The translations under genes were made by a program, and so were the position numbers. Positions 38,107-47,347 of a stretch of DNA of 64,000 nucleotides are shown here, one piece after another. The notes beneath the pieces were generated by a model. The model was given only the letters and a program-made list of their open reading frames with translations, was not told the DNA's origin and searched no databases. Source of the stretch: Desulfatirhabdium butyrativorans DSM 18734 (GTDB lineage: Bacteria > Desulfobacterota > Desulfobacteria > Desulfobacterales > Desulfatirhabdiaceae); the NCBI RefSeq assembly GCF_000429925.1, contig NZ_KE386985.1, positions 183,225-247,224 of the forward strand. Direction: 5' to 3'. Within the stretch, counting starts at the first letter, position 1, and each line of letters opens with the position of its first letter.

Positions 38107-39255
38107 TCAAGACGGAAGATCGGAAGGCGAGTCCGGCCCCGGATAAACCGGCACGGTGACGCTGAAGCACGATCCCATCCCTGGGGTGGAAGAAACATGG
38201 ATCGAGCCCCCGTGCTGGTGGACGATCTGCCGGGTGATGTACAGGCCAAGGCCGGTGCCTTTCTGACCTTTGGAAGAGAAAAAGAGGGTGAACAATTTGT
38301 CCCGGGTTTCCCGGTCCATGCCGCAGCCGTTGTCCGTAATTTCGAATCGGATGCCCTCTGCCACGGGCCGGATCACAAACCGCACCTCATGCCCCGTTTT
38401 CTGGGTGTCGCGCAGGCAGGCATCCACGGCATTGTCCAGAATATTCAACAATGCCGCATGCATGGCATTTTCGTCCATCGAAATCGTTTCTTGGCCTACA
38501 TCGAAATGGCGGATAAATGCGATGCCGTTATCCTCCATGCGCTTTTCCACCGACTGGGCCACGCGTTCCCCGAAATCGGCCAGCCGGACCAGTTGACGCT
38601 CCAGTTCCCGCTCCTTGGCGTAATACAGAATATCGAGCACCTGTTTGCGGATCCGTTCCGCACTCAGACTGACCGCCTTCCATCCTTCTTCGATCCGCTG
38701 ATCGTTCTTTCGCCTGAGCCCGGACTCCAGCATGTAAAGCCCGCCATCCAGGCCTGTCAGCATGCCTTTGATGCCGTGGGCGATCGAACCGATCATCAGT
38801 CCGAGGTTGGCAAGCCGATTCTGCAGCTCCGTCTTTTCCCGGATCAGCCGCTCCAGATTCTGGGTATATTCTGTCAGCAGGCGCTTGCTCCTGATTTTTT
38901 CGAAGACCTTCTGCAGGGCGATTTCCAGTACATCCACGTGAATGGGCTTGGTGATGAAGTCAGCCGCATGGTCCTTGAAACTGACGATGGCAAGCTCCAT
39001 GTCTCCATGCCCCGTGATCATGACAAATTCCGTATCCGGGCTCTCATGCTTGATCCGTCGCAGCAGTTCGATACCGTCCATTCCCGGCATCTTGATGTCG
39101 GAAACGACTACGGGCGGCCGTTGCGTCCGGAACACTTCCAGCGCTTCCTCGCCGTTCTGGGCCGTAAACACCTCATAGCCCATGTCCCGCAGGGAGATGT
39201 CGAGGACATCCCGGATGTCCGCCTCGTCATCGACGAGCAAAATCGATCGTTTCAT
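38107..39255 (-). CDS. REC-HisKA-HATPase: receiver with histidine kinase output
   Basis: 382 residues from the ATG at 39255, six bases after GGGAGAG. The receiver domain (1-120) has the DD pair in LLVDDEAD, the acceptor Asp in VVSDIKMPGMDG (about 52), Thr in MITGHG and Lys in FITKP. A dimerisation/phosphoacceptor helix has IAHGIKG with His near 168, and the ATPase domain has NILDNAVDACL, DNGCGMDRE and GTGLGLYITRQIV. There is no membrane segment. The gene overlaps the haem-type sensor kinase by 29 bp, so the two are made together and probably form one relay. Confidence 0.9.
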   Translation of the reverse strand: MKRSILLVDDEADIRDVLDISLRDMGYEVFTAQNGEEALEVFRTQRPPVVVSDIKMPGMDGIELLRRIKHESPDTEFVMITGHGDMELAIVSFKDHAADFITKPIHVDVLEIALQKVFEKIRSKRLLTEYTQNLERLIREKTELQNRLANLGLMIGSIAHGIKGMLTGLDGGLYMLESGLRRKNDQRIEEGWKAVSLSAERIRKQVLDILYYAKERELERQLVRLADFGERVAQSVEKRMEDNGIAFIRHFDVGQETISMDENAMHAALLNILDNAVDACLRDTQKTGHEVRFVIRPVAEGIRFEITDNGCGMDRETRDKLFTLFFSSKGQKGTGLGLYITRQIVHQHGGSIHVSSTPGMGSCFSVTVPVYPGPDSPSDLPS

Positions 39256-41527
39256 CGTCACTCTCCCGTACCGGAAAATTCAGGGTGAAGGTCGTTCCCT
39301 GCCCTGTTTCGGAGCGCACCTGAATCGTGCCCCCGCATTCCTTCACGATTCCGTAACTGATGGAAAGCCCGAGGCCCGTGCCTTTGCCCACTTCCTTGGT
39401 CGTGAAGAACGGCTCGAAGATTTTTTCCCGAATTTCCCTGGGGATTCCAATCCCGGTATCGCTGATTTCGGCCACAACCTGCTCCCCCTGGCGTTTGACA
39501 GAGATGGAAATGCGCTTGCCGTTGCCGCCGGTTTCATTCCCGGCCGTTTTGGCTTCGATCGCATCCCGTGCGTTCAGCAACAGGTTGATGAACACCTGTT
39601 CGAGCCGGCCCGGATCCCCTACGACGGTTGGCAGCTCCGGTTCCACGTTCCATTCAAGCGCAATGCCCCGCACTTTGAGCTGCTGGCTGAAAATATCCAC
39701 AGCCCGTTCGAGAACTTCGACGAGCTGGACCCGATCCAGGCAGGCGTCCGTTTTACGGGCGAATTGCCGCATGTGCACAATGATCCGGGTGGCCCGATCC
39801 ACATTCGCATCGATTTTCTGCAGCATGCTCCCCAGGATTTCCGGTTCCACCGGCTCAGCCCGGAATGCCTTCTTGATCAGGAAAGAGGCCGCCGTCTTGA
39901 TGACGGAAAGCGGCTGATTCAGCTCATGGGCCACACCTGTGGCCATTTCTCCGAGTGTGGCCATTTTGCTCGCCTGCAGAAACTGCTGCTCCGTTTCGAG
40001 CCGCTCCGTGATGTCGGATGTGGTCACCAGCAGCACCTGCTTTCCGGGATATTCGCAGGGTCGCAGCCAGATGTCAGCAAACAGAATCCTTCCCGATTGG
40101 TGGATTTGCCGCACCTTGTTGAGAACGGCGGCTCCCCCGAATCCGGCTTCGTATTTCGTTCGTTCGGACTGGGGGAAGAGATCGAGAAAGGAGCGCTTTT
40201 TCAGATCCGCAGGCAAGTATCCATACATGGCGGCAACGCTTTCGTTGCAGTCGAGAATGGTCCATTGATCCATTTCCAGGACGAACACGGGGTTTGGGAT
40301 GTTGTTGAAAATGGCGTGGTATTTTTTTTCGGATCGTTCGAGGCTTTCCTCGAGCTGTTTTCGGCGGGTAATGTCCAGGCAGACCTCCATGACCGCCACG
40401 ATCTCGCCCGATTCGTTTTTCACTGGGGAGGTTCTGGCTACCCAATGGGTGATGGAACCATCGGGATTCAGCCGACTCTCTTCCCCATAATGGGGTTGGC
40501 CGTCCTCAAAGGTCCGCTTCACCGGGCACGGATCACACAGGCTGTCGCGGCCTTTGTAGGCATGGAAGCAGGAATCACCGGTTCGGGCGTTGAAACGCTC
40601 CAGAAATTCCCGGTTGCACCGGATGAGGCGAAACGCCCGATCCTGGATGGTGATCAAACAGGGCACCAGTTCGAAGAGATTCTGGTATTCGTCCCGCTGT
40701 TTGTTGAGTTCCCGCTGCTGTTTGCCGATTTCCTCCTGCATCCAGGTGATGGCCTCCGCCAGAAGACCCATTTCATCCTGCTGGTTCACTTCGATCGGAT
40801 GATCGTAGCTTCCCATGCCGATGGCCTTGGTACCCCGGATCAGGGTGTCGATGGGCCGACTGACGAATTTCCGCATGAACATGAAGATCAGAGCGGATGT
40901 CACAAAGAACAAAAAGAAGGACAGAATCAGGATGCCGATTTTGTAATGGTTCATCTCGATGTCGGTGGCACCGAGGGACACCACGACATCGAGGGCGCCG
41001 AGGATGCGTTTGCCTTCCGGATGAATGTGGCAGGCATCGGTGGAGCAGCCCTTTTCGTTGTAGATCGGGGTGATGATGCCGAGGAGCCTGGCATCCTGGC
41101 CGTCAAAGATGCGCGTTCGCTCGGAAAGGGAGAGATCGACGGACGGCGGGTCGCTGTGATGGCAGATGTCACAGGCTTCGGCTTTGATGTTGGTGTAGGT
41201 GTTGACCTCCTGGCTCAGATTGGAAAACCGGATCTGACCGCTTTTGTTGTAAATGCGGATGTGTTCGATGCCCGGCTGTTTCCCGATGTTCTGGATGATC
41301 TGGGTGATGTCGTCCCGGGAATTGAGCATCATGGCGTAATGCGTTCCCAGCCGGATGGTATTTGTCAGCCGATCCGTGTTTGCAATGACATCTTCCATCA
41401 CCCGCTTCTGGGAATAGTTGATGTTGAAATAGGCCCAGATGGCCATCGAAGCGAGCAGGGTCGCTCCCACGATGATGGTGAGTTTCGCGAAAAGGCTCTT
41501 CTGGATGCGGTCGATCGGTGCGATCAT
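39227..41527 (-). CDS. Sensor histidine kinase with haem-type Cys-His motifs in periplasmic domain
   Basis: 766 residues. Membrane segments at about 12-34 and 197-217 enclose a periplasmic domain of 160 residues. This contains CDICH (C119, C122, H123), a classic CxxCH haem c motif, and CSTDACH (C161, C166, H167), a CX4CH variant. HAMP follows (218-270), then a PAS domain (about 280-385) with C320, C331 and C334 in [18 protein letters not shown], a second PAS domain (about 400-510), HisKA with His534 in [20 protein letters not shown], and an ATPase with [14 protein letters not shown] infer that it senses periplasmic redox state or a ligand such as oxygen or NO through covalently bound haem. 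It lies 160 bp downstream of hdrB on the same strand. Confidence 0.9.
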   Translation of the reverse strand: MIAPIDRIQKSLFAKLTIIVGATLLASMAIWAYFNINYSQKRVMEDVIANTDRLTNTIRLGTHYAMMLNSRDDITQIIQNIGKQPGIEHIRIYNKSGQIRFSNLSQEVNTYTNIKAEACDICHHSDPPSVDLSLSERTRIFDGQDARLLGIITPIYNEKGCSTDACHIHPEGKRILGALDVVVSLGATDIEMNHYKIGILILSFFLFFVTSALIFMFMRKFVSRPIDTLIRGTKAIGMGSYDHPIEVNQQDEMGLLAEAITWMQEEIGKQQRELNKQRDEYQNLFELVPCLITIQDRAFRLIRCNREFLERFNARTGDSCFHAYKGRDSLCDPCPVKRTFEDGQPHYGEESRLNPDGSITHWVARTSPVKNESGEIVAVMEVCLDITRRKQLEESLERSEKKYHAIFNNIPNPVFVLEMDQWTILDCNESVAAMYGYLPADLKKRSFLDLFPQSERTKYEAGFGGAAVLNKVRQIHQSGRILFADIWLRPCEYPGKQVLLVTTSDITERLETEQQFLQASKMATLGEMATGVAHELNQPLSVIKTAASFLIKKAFRAEPVEPEILGSMLQKIDANVDRATRIIVHMRQFARKTDACLDRVQLVEVLERAVDIFSQQLKVRGIALEWNVEPELPTVVGDPGRLEQVFINLLLNARDAIEAKTAGNETGGNGKRISISVKRQGEQVVAEISDTGIGIPREIREKIFEPFFTTKEVGKGTGLGLSISYGIVKECGGTIQVRSETGQGTTFTLNFPVRESDDETIDFARR

Positions 41528-41610
41528 GGATACCGCCCTAAATGCTCATGGACAGGGGTGTTGCCCCCCCCGGGAGGAGCTTTTCGCAGAGCTGCTGCGG
41601 GGAAGGGGGC

Positions 41611-41667
41611 GGTTACGACTACGATTACGATTACGACAACGACAACGACAACGACAACGATAACGAT
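41611..41667. repeat. GATAAC/GACAAC hexamer array (inverted orientation)
   Basis: Nine hexamers (ACGATT, ACGACA, ACGATA) in the gap between hdrB and the sensor kinase. It is the reverse complement of the GTTATC/GTTGTC family. It lies inside what may be a transcription unit. Confidence 0.85.
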
Positions 41668-41687
41668 GGCGATGGAGAGATCGCCGA

Positions 41688-42542
41688 TCAAGCGATCATG
41701 AGCGGTTTCGAGAGGTTCAGCTCGAGTCCCAGTCGTCCGGGGGAGATTCCGGCCGCCAGTCCGATCAGTTGCGGAAGATACAGAATCGGGATGTCGATCC
41801 GATCTCCGGCAGTGGTTGGGGCGCTGTGCTGAAATGCCTCGAGATTGAGCTGGCACATGGGGCATACGGTGACAATGGCGTCAGCGCCTGCGGCGTCTTC
41901 CAGGATGCCGCCGATCATGATCAGCGCCGCATCGTGATGGGTGTTGATGTGGGAGGCCCCGCAGCAGGCGGTTGCCATGTGCCAGGGAAAAACCGACGCC
42001 CCAAGGGCCTGGATGATCGGCTCCATCGATGTGGGTGTTTCGGGATCGTCGAATACGGGATAGGGCCGAAGGCACTGGCAGCCATAGTAGGGAGCGATCC
42101 GGAGGCCGGAAAGCGGTTTGCGGACGATGGCGCCGATAGCAGTGGCGCCGATGTCGCGGCTCAGGATGTCGAGCAGGTGACGAACCCGAACCGTTCCGCT
42201 GAGATGCAGGCCATCGACTGCCAGCGCCTCGTTGAGCATGGGCAGGATATCCGGCCTGGTGCGGACGGTTTCCTCGACCCGCTTCAGGTTCAGGTAGCAG
42301 GCGCTGCAGGGCACGAGCATCGTCAGCGGTTTACCTGCCGCTTCGGCCAAGGCGAGATTGCGCGCCGGCAGAACCAGAGAAAGCAGGCGACTGGTGAAAT
42401 CCGCTGCGCTTGCGCCGCAACAGGTCCACCCTTCCAGTTCCTGGAGCTCGGCACCGAGCGCTTCCATGACGGCAAGGGTCGAGAGGTGGTATTCCCTGGC
42501 AGACCCTTCGAGCGAACATCCCGGATAATAGCGATAGTTCAT
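41688..42542 (-). CDS. hdrB: HdrB-like subunit (CCG domains)
   Basis: 284 residues with two cysteine-rich CCG domains. The first has YYPGCSLEGSAREYH, CCGAS and CSACYLNLKR; the second has YYGCQCLRP, ACCGASH and CPMCQLNLE. In methanogen HdrB these bind the non-cubane [4Fe-4S] clusters that reduce the heterodisulfide CoM-S-S-CoB. A bacterium without these coenzymes must use another disulfide or electron acceptor. It overlaps hdrC by four bases. Both CCG sites look intact. Confidence 0.93.
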   Translation of the reverse strand: MNYRYYPGCSLEGSAREYHLSTLAVMEALGAELQELEGWTCCGASAADFTSRLLSLVLPARNLALAEAAGKPLTMLVPCSACYLNLKRVEETVRTRPDILPMLNEALAVDGLHLSGTVRVRHLLDILSRDIGATAIGAIVRKPLSGLRIAPYYGCQCLRPYPVFDDPETPTSMEPIIQALGASVFPWHMATACCGASHINTHHDAALIMIGGILEDAAGADAIVTVCPMCQLNLEAFQHSAPTTAGDRIDIPILYLPQLIGLAAGISPGRLGLELNLSKPLMIA

Positions 42543-43084
42543 GATCGATTCTCCATTTCATCGACTTTCCGGAACAGGGCGCTCAAATCCTTCCGGTGTT
42601 TTGCGGAAGGTACAAACGAGAGTTTCCCCTTGCGGATCAGCCGAATGCCAAGCGATGCAAATCGAAATGGCAGCACCGGGTTTCCCATGGCCATGAAAAA
42701 ACCGCTCATCAGCTCCAGTTCATTCAGCCGGCCGTGTTTGCGCACACTGCTCAGGAAATGGCGATAGAACACCACGGATTCACTGCGTTCGAACCAACCC
42801 GATTGGCAGGCGAGGTTTTTCAAATCCGACATGGCTTCCGTGAGCGGCAGTCCCCTCGGGCAGCGAAGCGTGCATCGAAAACACTGCGAGCACAGGAAAA
42901 ACGTGCGGGACCGGAAGACTTCTTCCGTCAGGCCGGACAATACGAGCCGCCACAAATGCCTCGGCGTCAGGTCCATGGAAAAGGCATTCGGGCAGGAGCC
43001 TGTACAGGTGCCGCATTGCATGCATGCAGCCAGTTTTTCCTGAATGGATGAAAGCATGGTTTCTTTCGCTATTGTTGCATGCAT
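42539..43084 (-). CDS. hdrC: HdrC-like 4Fe-4S subunit
   Basis: 181 residues with two 4Fe-4S motifs: CMQCGTCTGSCPN (residues about 21-33) and CSQCFRCTLRCPRG (about 65-78), then a helical C-terminus. HdrC carries electrons between HdrA and the HdrB active site. The stop overlaps the hdrB start (ATGA). Upstream, a 796-bp gap separates it from the double HdrA gene; that gap is filled by the repeats below. Confidence 0.93.
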   Translation of the reverse strand: MHATIAKETMLSSIQEKLAACMQCGTCTGSCPNAFSMDLTPRHLWRLVLSGLTEEVFRSRTFFLCSQCFRCTLRCPRGLPLTEAMSDLKNLACQSGWFERSESVVFYRHFLSSVRKHGRLNELELMSGFFMAMGNPVLPFRFASLGIRLIRKGKLSFVPSAKHRKDLSALFRKVDEMENRS

Positions 43085-43129
43085 GGCATGTTCCTCCGTT
43101 TCTGCGATATGAAGAAGAGGCGATCCGAG

Positions 43130-43745
43130 CCCCCTTTACTCGAAAAATGCCGTCTTGGGAGCGATGAGGGGATGGCGCCTTTGGGTAAGCAACCGCTCCG
43201 GGGACCGGGAAATTTCGGGAAGAGCCGAGAAAAACTCAGCGCCCCGGCAGCGTAAGGCCGGCCAAAGGCCAAACCCGCTTCTGTCGGCCACGGTTTGCGC
43301 TAATGATCGCCCCTGACGCAGCAGATCCCGTCTTGGGATTTTGTCCGGCCCAACGCTGCCCGGTCGCTTCGGACAGTTTCTCGTCTCTTCCCAAAACTTC
43401 CCGGCTCCCTTCGCTCGAACCAGCACTTTCGTACCCGGTAATGCAAGGCGGCTACTTGGGTAGTGGAACCCCAGCCCCAAAGAACCTTTCGAGGATTCCG
43501 GGCCTGTCTTCAAGCGGTGGGGCGGGTTCCTTGTTGCGGCGCCAGGAGAAACTGTTTGAAGCGGTCGGGACTCGTTGGCCGGACAGCTTGTCGGGCCGAG
43601 GATCGACATAGGGGCAAAGGATGCAGGCTGCGGCCTCATGGCGCGGGGTTTCCCCCTGTCCGGCCGTACGAGGCCGGAACGCTGAGTTTTTCTCCGGCGA
43701 CGCAACAAGGGACCTGCCCTGCCGCATATGCCCCTAACCCCGTCC
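43130..43745. repeat. About 600-bp repeat block related to the MITE-like element
   Basis: The block between hdrC and hdrA-REC contains an inverted pair of about 35 bp: GAGAAAAACTCAGCG at about 43228 and CGCTGAGTTTTTCTC at about 43679, each next to a CCGG-rich hairpin. It also has GAAACTGTTTGAAGCGGTCG and TCGTTGGCCGG, matching the core of the elements at 48968 and 53774. It looks like a diverged copy or two nested copies. No ORF here resembles a transposase. Confidence 0.7.
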
Positions 43746-43802
43746 TTCCCCATGCCGCCCTTTACCGCCTTCAGTCCCCCGCTCATTTCCTATCGCCTTT
43801 TG

Positions 43803-43885
43803 CCTCTCACCCATCACCCATTGCCCATAACCCATAGCCCATCACCCATCACCCATAGCCCATAGCCTATAGCCCATAGCCTATA
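43803..43885. repeat. CCCATAG/CCCATCA heptamer array running into hdrA stop
   Basis: About eleven CCCATxx heptamers (CCCATCA, CCCATAG, CCTATAG). On the minus strand the array begins inside the last two codons and stop of the double HdrA gene. It is the fourth heptamer array in the window that sits at a stop codon or within a few bases of one. Confidence 0.85.
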
Positions 43886-46800
43886 GCCCGCCATCGATGA
43901 TCTCAAACATCTGCTGCGCAAAAAGCCCCTCCACGACCGCAGCGTCGTTCGGACATACGGAGGCGCAGATGCCGCAGGCCCTGCAGGCAAGCGGGTCGAT
44001 GACGATCCGGTCGATATCCGGATCGAGGCTCCTGGCATGGAAGGGGCATGCCGCCACACACTGCTCGCACAGGCTGCAGATGCTGTGGCGGACGCTGGCC
44101 GTCTTTCGAACCTGGTCGAGCGGCCGCTGCGATGCCAGGAAAGGCAGCGCCTGAACGGCGCAGGCCTTTGCGCTCGCAATGGCCTCCGGGATGCTGGACG
44201 GTGCAAGACCTGCTCCCGCAACGAAAATCCCTTCCCGCTCCGTGCGGACCGGATGCCATTTGATATCGGCTTCCCGGATGAATCCATCCTCATCCCGACC
44301 GATTCCGAAAATTCCGCACAAGGCATCGTCCGCCGCTGGTACCATTCCCGCAGCCAGTATCACCCGATCCGCTTCGATTTCGATTTCGCGCCCGATAATC
44401 CGCTCGAAGCTGCGGACCAATACCCGGTCACCCGCCGGTTGAACCACCGGTTTCCGTTCCGGCTCGTAGGTCAGGAAAATCACCCCTGCCTTTCGGGCCT
44501 GGGTATAGACCTGCTCGATGGCACCGATGGCCATCATGTCCCGCACCAGCACATAGACATCGATGTCGGGTTTACGGGATTTGAGCGTCATGGCGTGCTT
44601 GAGCGATGTGGCGCAGCAGACCTTGCTGCAATAGTTTCGCGGCGAAAAACGCGTCCCGGCGCACTGGATCATGACAACCGTATCGATGCCGGAAAGATCG
44701 CAGGACGACTCGGCCAGAAAACGCTCGAACGCAAGCTGCGTCAGAATCCTGTCGTTGACCGGATATCCGCAGAGAGACGGATCGGTTTCCCGGATGCCGG
44801 TCGCCAGAATTACGGCTCCATATGTTTCTTCGATCACGCCGTTGTCCGACTGCTCCAGGACCGCCCGGAACCGGCCTGCCTGCCCTGTGCATGCCGCCAC
44901 CCGGGTTGTCGTTCGGCAGGTGATATTCGGCTGCTGGGTCACCGTATTGACGAGGCTGTCCCGCAATTCCCGAACCAAAGCCCCGTCGATTGTCCGATGG
45001 ATATCGTTGATACGGCCCCCGATCGTATCGCTTGCTTCGATGAGATCGACGGCAACGCCGAGCTGCGCGAGCGCGATGGCGGCGCTCATGCCGGCAACAC
45101 CAGCGCCGACAACCAGGGCTCGCGCGATTCCCGAAGGAAACCGCTGCAGCTCCGGTGTGATCCATTTGAGCCGGGCGATTCCCTTCAGGATTTCCCGAAG
45201 CACATCATCCGTTTCTTCCGCTGCCTGGGCGAGCCCCTTTTCCGACAGGCTCCGCAGAACCGGCGTGTGGATATCGACAACATCGATCAGAAGCGCCGGC
45301 AATTGATACGCTGCTGCCATCACACTGCGTACTTCCGATGGCATCTCGACAGGCCCCGTCCCGACCAGAAGGCGGTTGACGCCGGATGCCGCCGCTTCAC
45401 CCGCACCGGCCGGCAAACCGGCGGCTTCCCGGGAGCCGTCCTGCCATCGCACCCAGGCCACCTCGGGATTTCGTATCAGTCGGGCTTCGATGCTGGTCCT
45501 GTCCAGGGGCTGCAGGGATCGATCATCCCCGGAAAACAACAGAATACCGATTCGCGGCGGCTCCCGGCCGATGGCGGAGAGCCCGTCCGTTTTCCCCGGT
45601 TTTGCGGACGCGCCCGCATCTGCGGTATACCCAATGGCCCGAAGTGCCGCGTGCGCGGCAGCCGAGGCCAGCACCATGCTGTCCCGGATGGATTTCATGC
45701 CGCCGGCCGATCCGGCAACCACCACTCCTTTTCGATCCGTTTCGTTCCAGTCGAAGGGCCCGGTCAGGGGAAATCCCGATGCGTTCAGGGAAAAACCGAA
45801 CACCTTCGAGAGGTTTTCCATGTCTTCCGCAGGCCGCTGCCCGACGGCAAGCACCACCATATCCACTGCCTTTGCATGGGTAATCCCGCCATCGTCCACC
45901 CAGCGCAGCAGAATGTCATGGGTATCCGGATTGTTGCTGAGCGAATGCGCTCTTGCCCGAACCATCCGGACACCTGCGGCTTCGGCGGCTTCCCGGTAGT
46001 GCTGGCCGCTTTTTTCGGGAGTGCGCAGATCCATGTAAAAGATCGATGTTTCACAGGCATCTCCCAGCTTTTCCTTGGCCAGGACAGCCTCTTTGAGCGA
46101 GATCATGCAACAGACCGCCGAACAGAAATCGGCTTCCGACTGCAGATCCCGCGAGCCGACGCACTGCAGCCAGGCAATCTTTCGGACCGGCCGGCCGTCT
46201 TCGAGCCGGATGAGTTTCCCGCCTGTTGGACCTGTTCCGCTCATGATCCGTTCAAATTCGATGCTCGTCACCACACCTGGGATCAGGCCGTACCCGTAAG
46301 GATTTTTCCCGGGAGCCGGATCGAAGAGCGAGCAGCCGGAGCAGAGAACGACGGCTCCGGTTTCCAGATGGATATCCTGCATGGCGAGGATTTGTTGCGC
46401 CTGCTGCTCGACCTTCGGCAGGAGGGCTTCCGGATCGAAGGGTTTGATGAGGTAATCGAGTGCGCCCATTTTCAGCGCATCGACGGCTGTTTCCACCGTC
46501 GCGTAGGCGGTCATCATGATAACGACCAGATCCGGCAGGACTTCCCTGGCTTTTCGCAGTACCTCCACCCCATCCATCCCCGGCATCTTGATGTCGAGCA
46601 GCATCAGGTGATAGGGCTTCTGTCGGAGCATTTCCAGGGCTGCCGGGCCGGAGTCCGCCGTATCGACGGCAAAGCCGCCTTCTTCCTGCAGCCAGTCCCG
46701 CGTCGAATCCCGAACGATGGCCTCGTCGTCCACGACAAGGACCCGGAAATCCCCCCAGGCCGAACCCGGTAAATGAATGGCGCCGGCAGGGCAAACGTCG

Positions 46801-47318
46801 ATGCAGGCGCCGCAACGGGTACAGACGGCCGGATCGATGACGAAGCGGGCCGGCCAGGCATGCGGAAGGGGCGGATGGATGGCTTTTTTCTTGGACAGAC
46901 CGCAGTTGAACGCATCCGAAACCTCGATCGGACACACCTCGGCGCACAATCCGCAGCCCATGCAGGCAGATGGATCAACGGCAGGGGAGACTTGCCGCAA
47001 CCGGATTACAAATCCCTCTCCTTCGGCATTGGCTTCCAGAATCCGGGTGTTTTTGAGGACATCGATGTTTGGATGCGCCAGGCCCTTGCGCAGGCACTGC
47101 TGATCGGCCGTATCGGCAACGGTGTGCGGAAGGATGCGGCACATGCCGCATCCGTTGCTCGGAAACTGGTGATCCAGCATCGAAAGCCATCCGCCGGTTG
47201 CACCCTGTTTTTCGACGAGGGTGATGCTGCATCCGGCATTTGCCAGATCCAGCGCGGCGCGCATGCCTGCAATCCCGCCGCCGATCACCAAAACCCGTTG
47301 GGTAGACTGTTTTGCCAT
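43881..47318 (-). CDS. hdrA: Double HdrA-like flavoprotein with an inserted response-regulator receiver domain
   Basis: 1145 residues. Module 1 has the FAD motif VIGGGIAG (11-18) and two 4Fe-4S sets (C119-C129, C166-C176). A complete receiver domain then sits at about 191-312: DD at 197-198, acceptor Asp242 in LLDIKMPGMDG, Thr270, Lys292. After it the HdrA flavin domain resumes (TGPTGGK 362-368, LQCVGSR 385-390). Module 2 has a second FAD motif VVGAGVAG (736-743), an IQCAGTR motif, and two C-terminal 4Fe-4S sets (C1081-C1091, C1112-C1122). HdrA carries the flavin that bifurcates electrons between low- and high-potential acceptors. A receiver inside it suggests phosphorylation-controlled activity. 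The stop codon lies in a heptamer array; gaps of 29 bp upstream and 796 bp downstream separate it from its neighbours. Confidence 0.92.
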   Translation of the reverse strand: MAKQSTQRVLVIGGGIAGMRAALDLANAGCSITLVEKQGATGGWLSMLDHQFPSNGCGMCRILPHTVADTADQQCLRKGLAHPNIDVLKNTRILEANAEGEGFVIRLRQVSPAVDPSACMGCGLCAEVCPIEVSDAFNCGLSKKKAIHPPLPHAWPARFVIDPAVCTRCGACIDVCPAGAIHLPGSAWGDFRVLVVDDEAIVRDSTRDWLQEEGGFAVDTADSGPAALEMLRQKPYHLMLLDIKMPGMDGVEVLRKAREVLPDLVVIMMTAYATVETAVDALKMGALDYLIKPFDPEALLPKVEQQAQQILAMQDIHLETGAVVLCSGCSLFDPAPGKNPYGYGLIPGVVTSIEFERIMSGTGPTGGKLIRLEDGRPVRKIAWLQCVGSRDLQSEADFCSAVCCMISLKEAVLAKEKLGDACETSIFYMDLRTPEKSGQHYREAAEAAGVRMVRARAHSLSNNPDTHDILLRWVDDGGITHAKAVDMVVLAVGQRPAEDMENLSKVFGFSLNASGFPLTGPFDWNETDRKGVVVAGSAGGMKSIRDSMVLASAAAHAALRAIGYTADAGASAKPGKTDGLSAIGREPPRIGILLFSGDDRSLQPLDRTSIEARLIRNPEVAWVRWQDGSREAAGLPAGAGEAAASGVNRLLVGTGPVEMPSEVRSVMAAAYQLPALLIDVVDIHTPVLRSLSEKGLAQAAEETDDVLREILKGIARLKWITPELQRFPSGIARALVVGAGVAGMSAAIALAQLGVAVDLIEASDTIGGRINDIHRTIDGALVRELRDSLVNTVTQQPNITCRTTTRVAACTGQAGRFRAVLEQSDNGVIEETYGAVILATGIRETDPSLCGYPVNDRILTQLAFERFLAESSCDLSGIDTVVMIQCAGTRFSPRNYCSKVCCATSLKHAMTLKSRKPDIDVYVLVRDMMAIGAIEQVYTQARKAGVIFLTYEPERKPVVQPAGDRVLVRSFERIIGREIEIEADRVILAAGMVPAADDALCGIFGIGRDEDGFIREADIKWHPVRTEREGIFVAGAGLAPSSIPEAIASAKACAVQALPFLASQRPLDQVRKTASVRHSICSLCEQCVAACPFHARSLDPDIDRIVIDPLACRACGICASVCPNDAAVVEGLFAQQMFEIIDGGL

Positions 47319-47347
47319 GTTTTCACCTTCCTTGCGGGGAATCCGCC

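Noticed and set aside
43130-43745. A transposase gene in the 600-bp repeat block
   Set aside because: Six-frame reading shows only short frames with no DDE or HUH motif.
44037-46772. Long open frame of about 911 codons on the plus strand
   Set aside because: Antisense to the double HdrA gene; His- and Arg-rich composition without any known domain.
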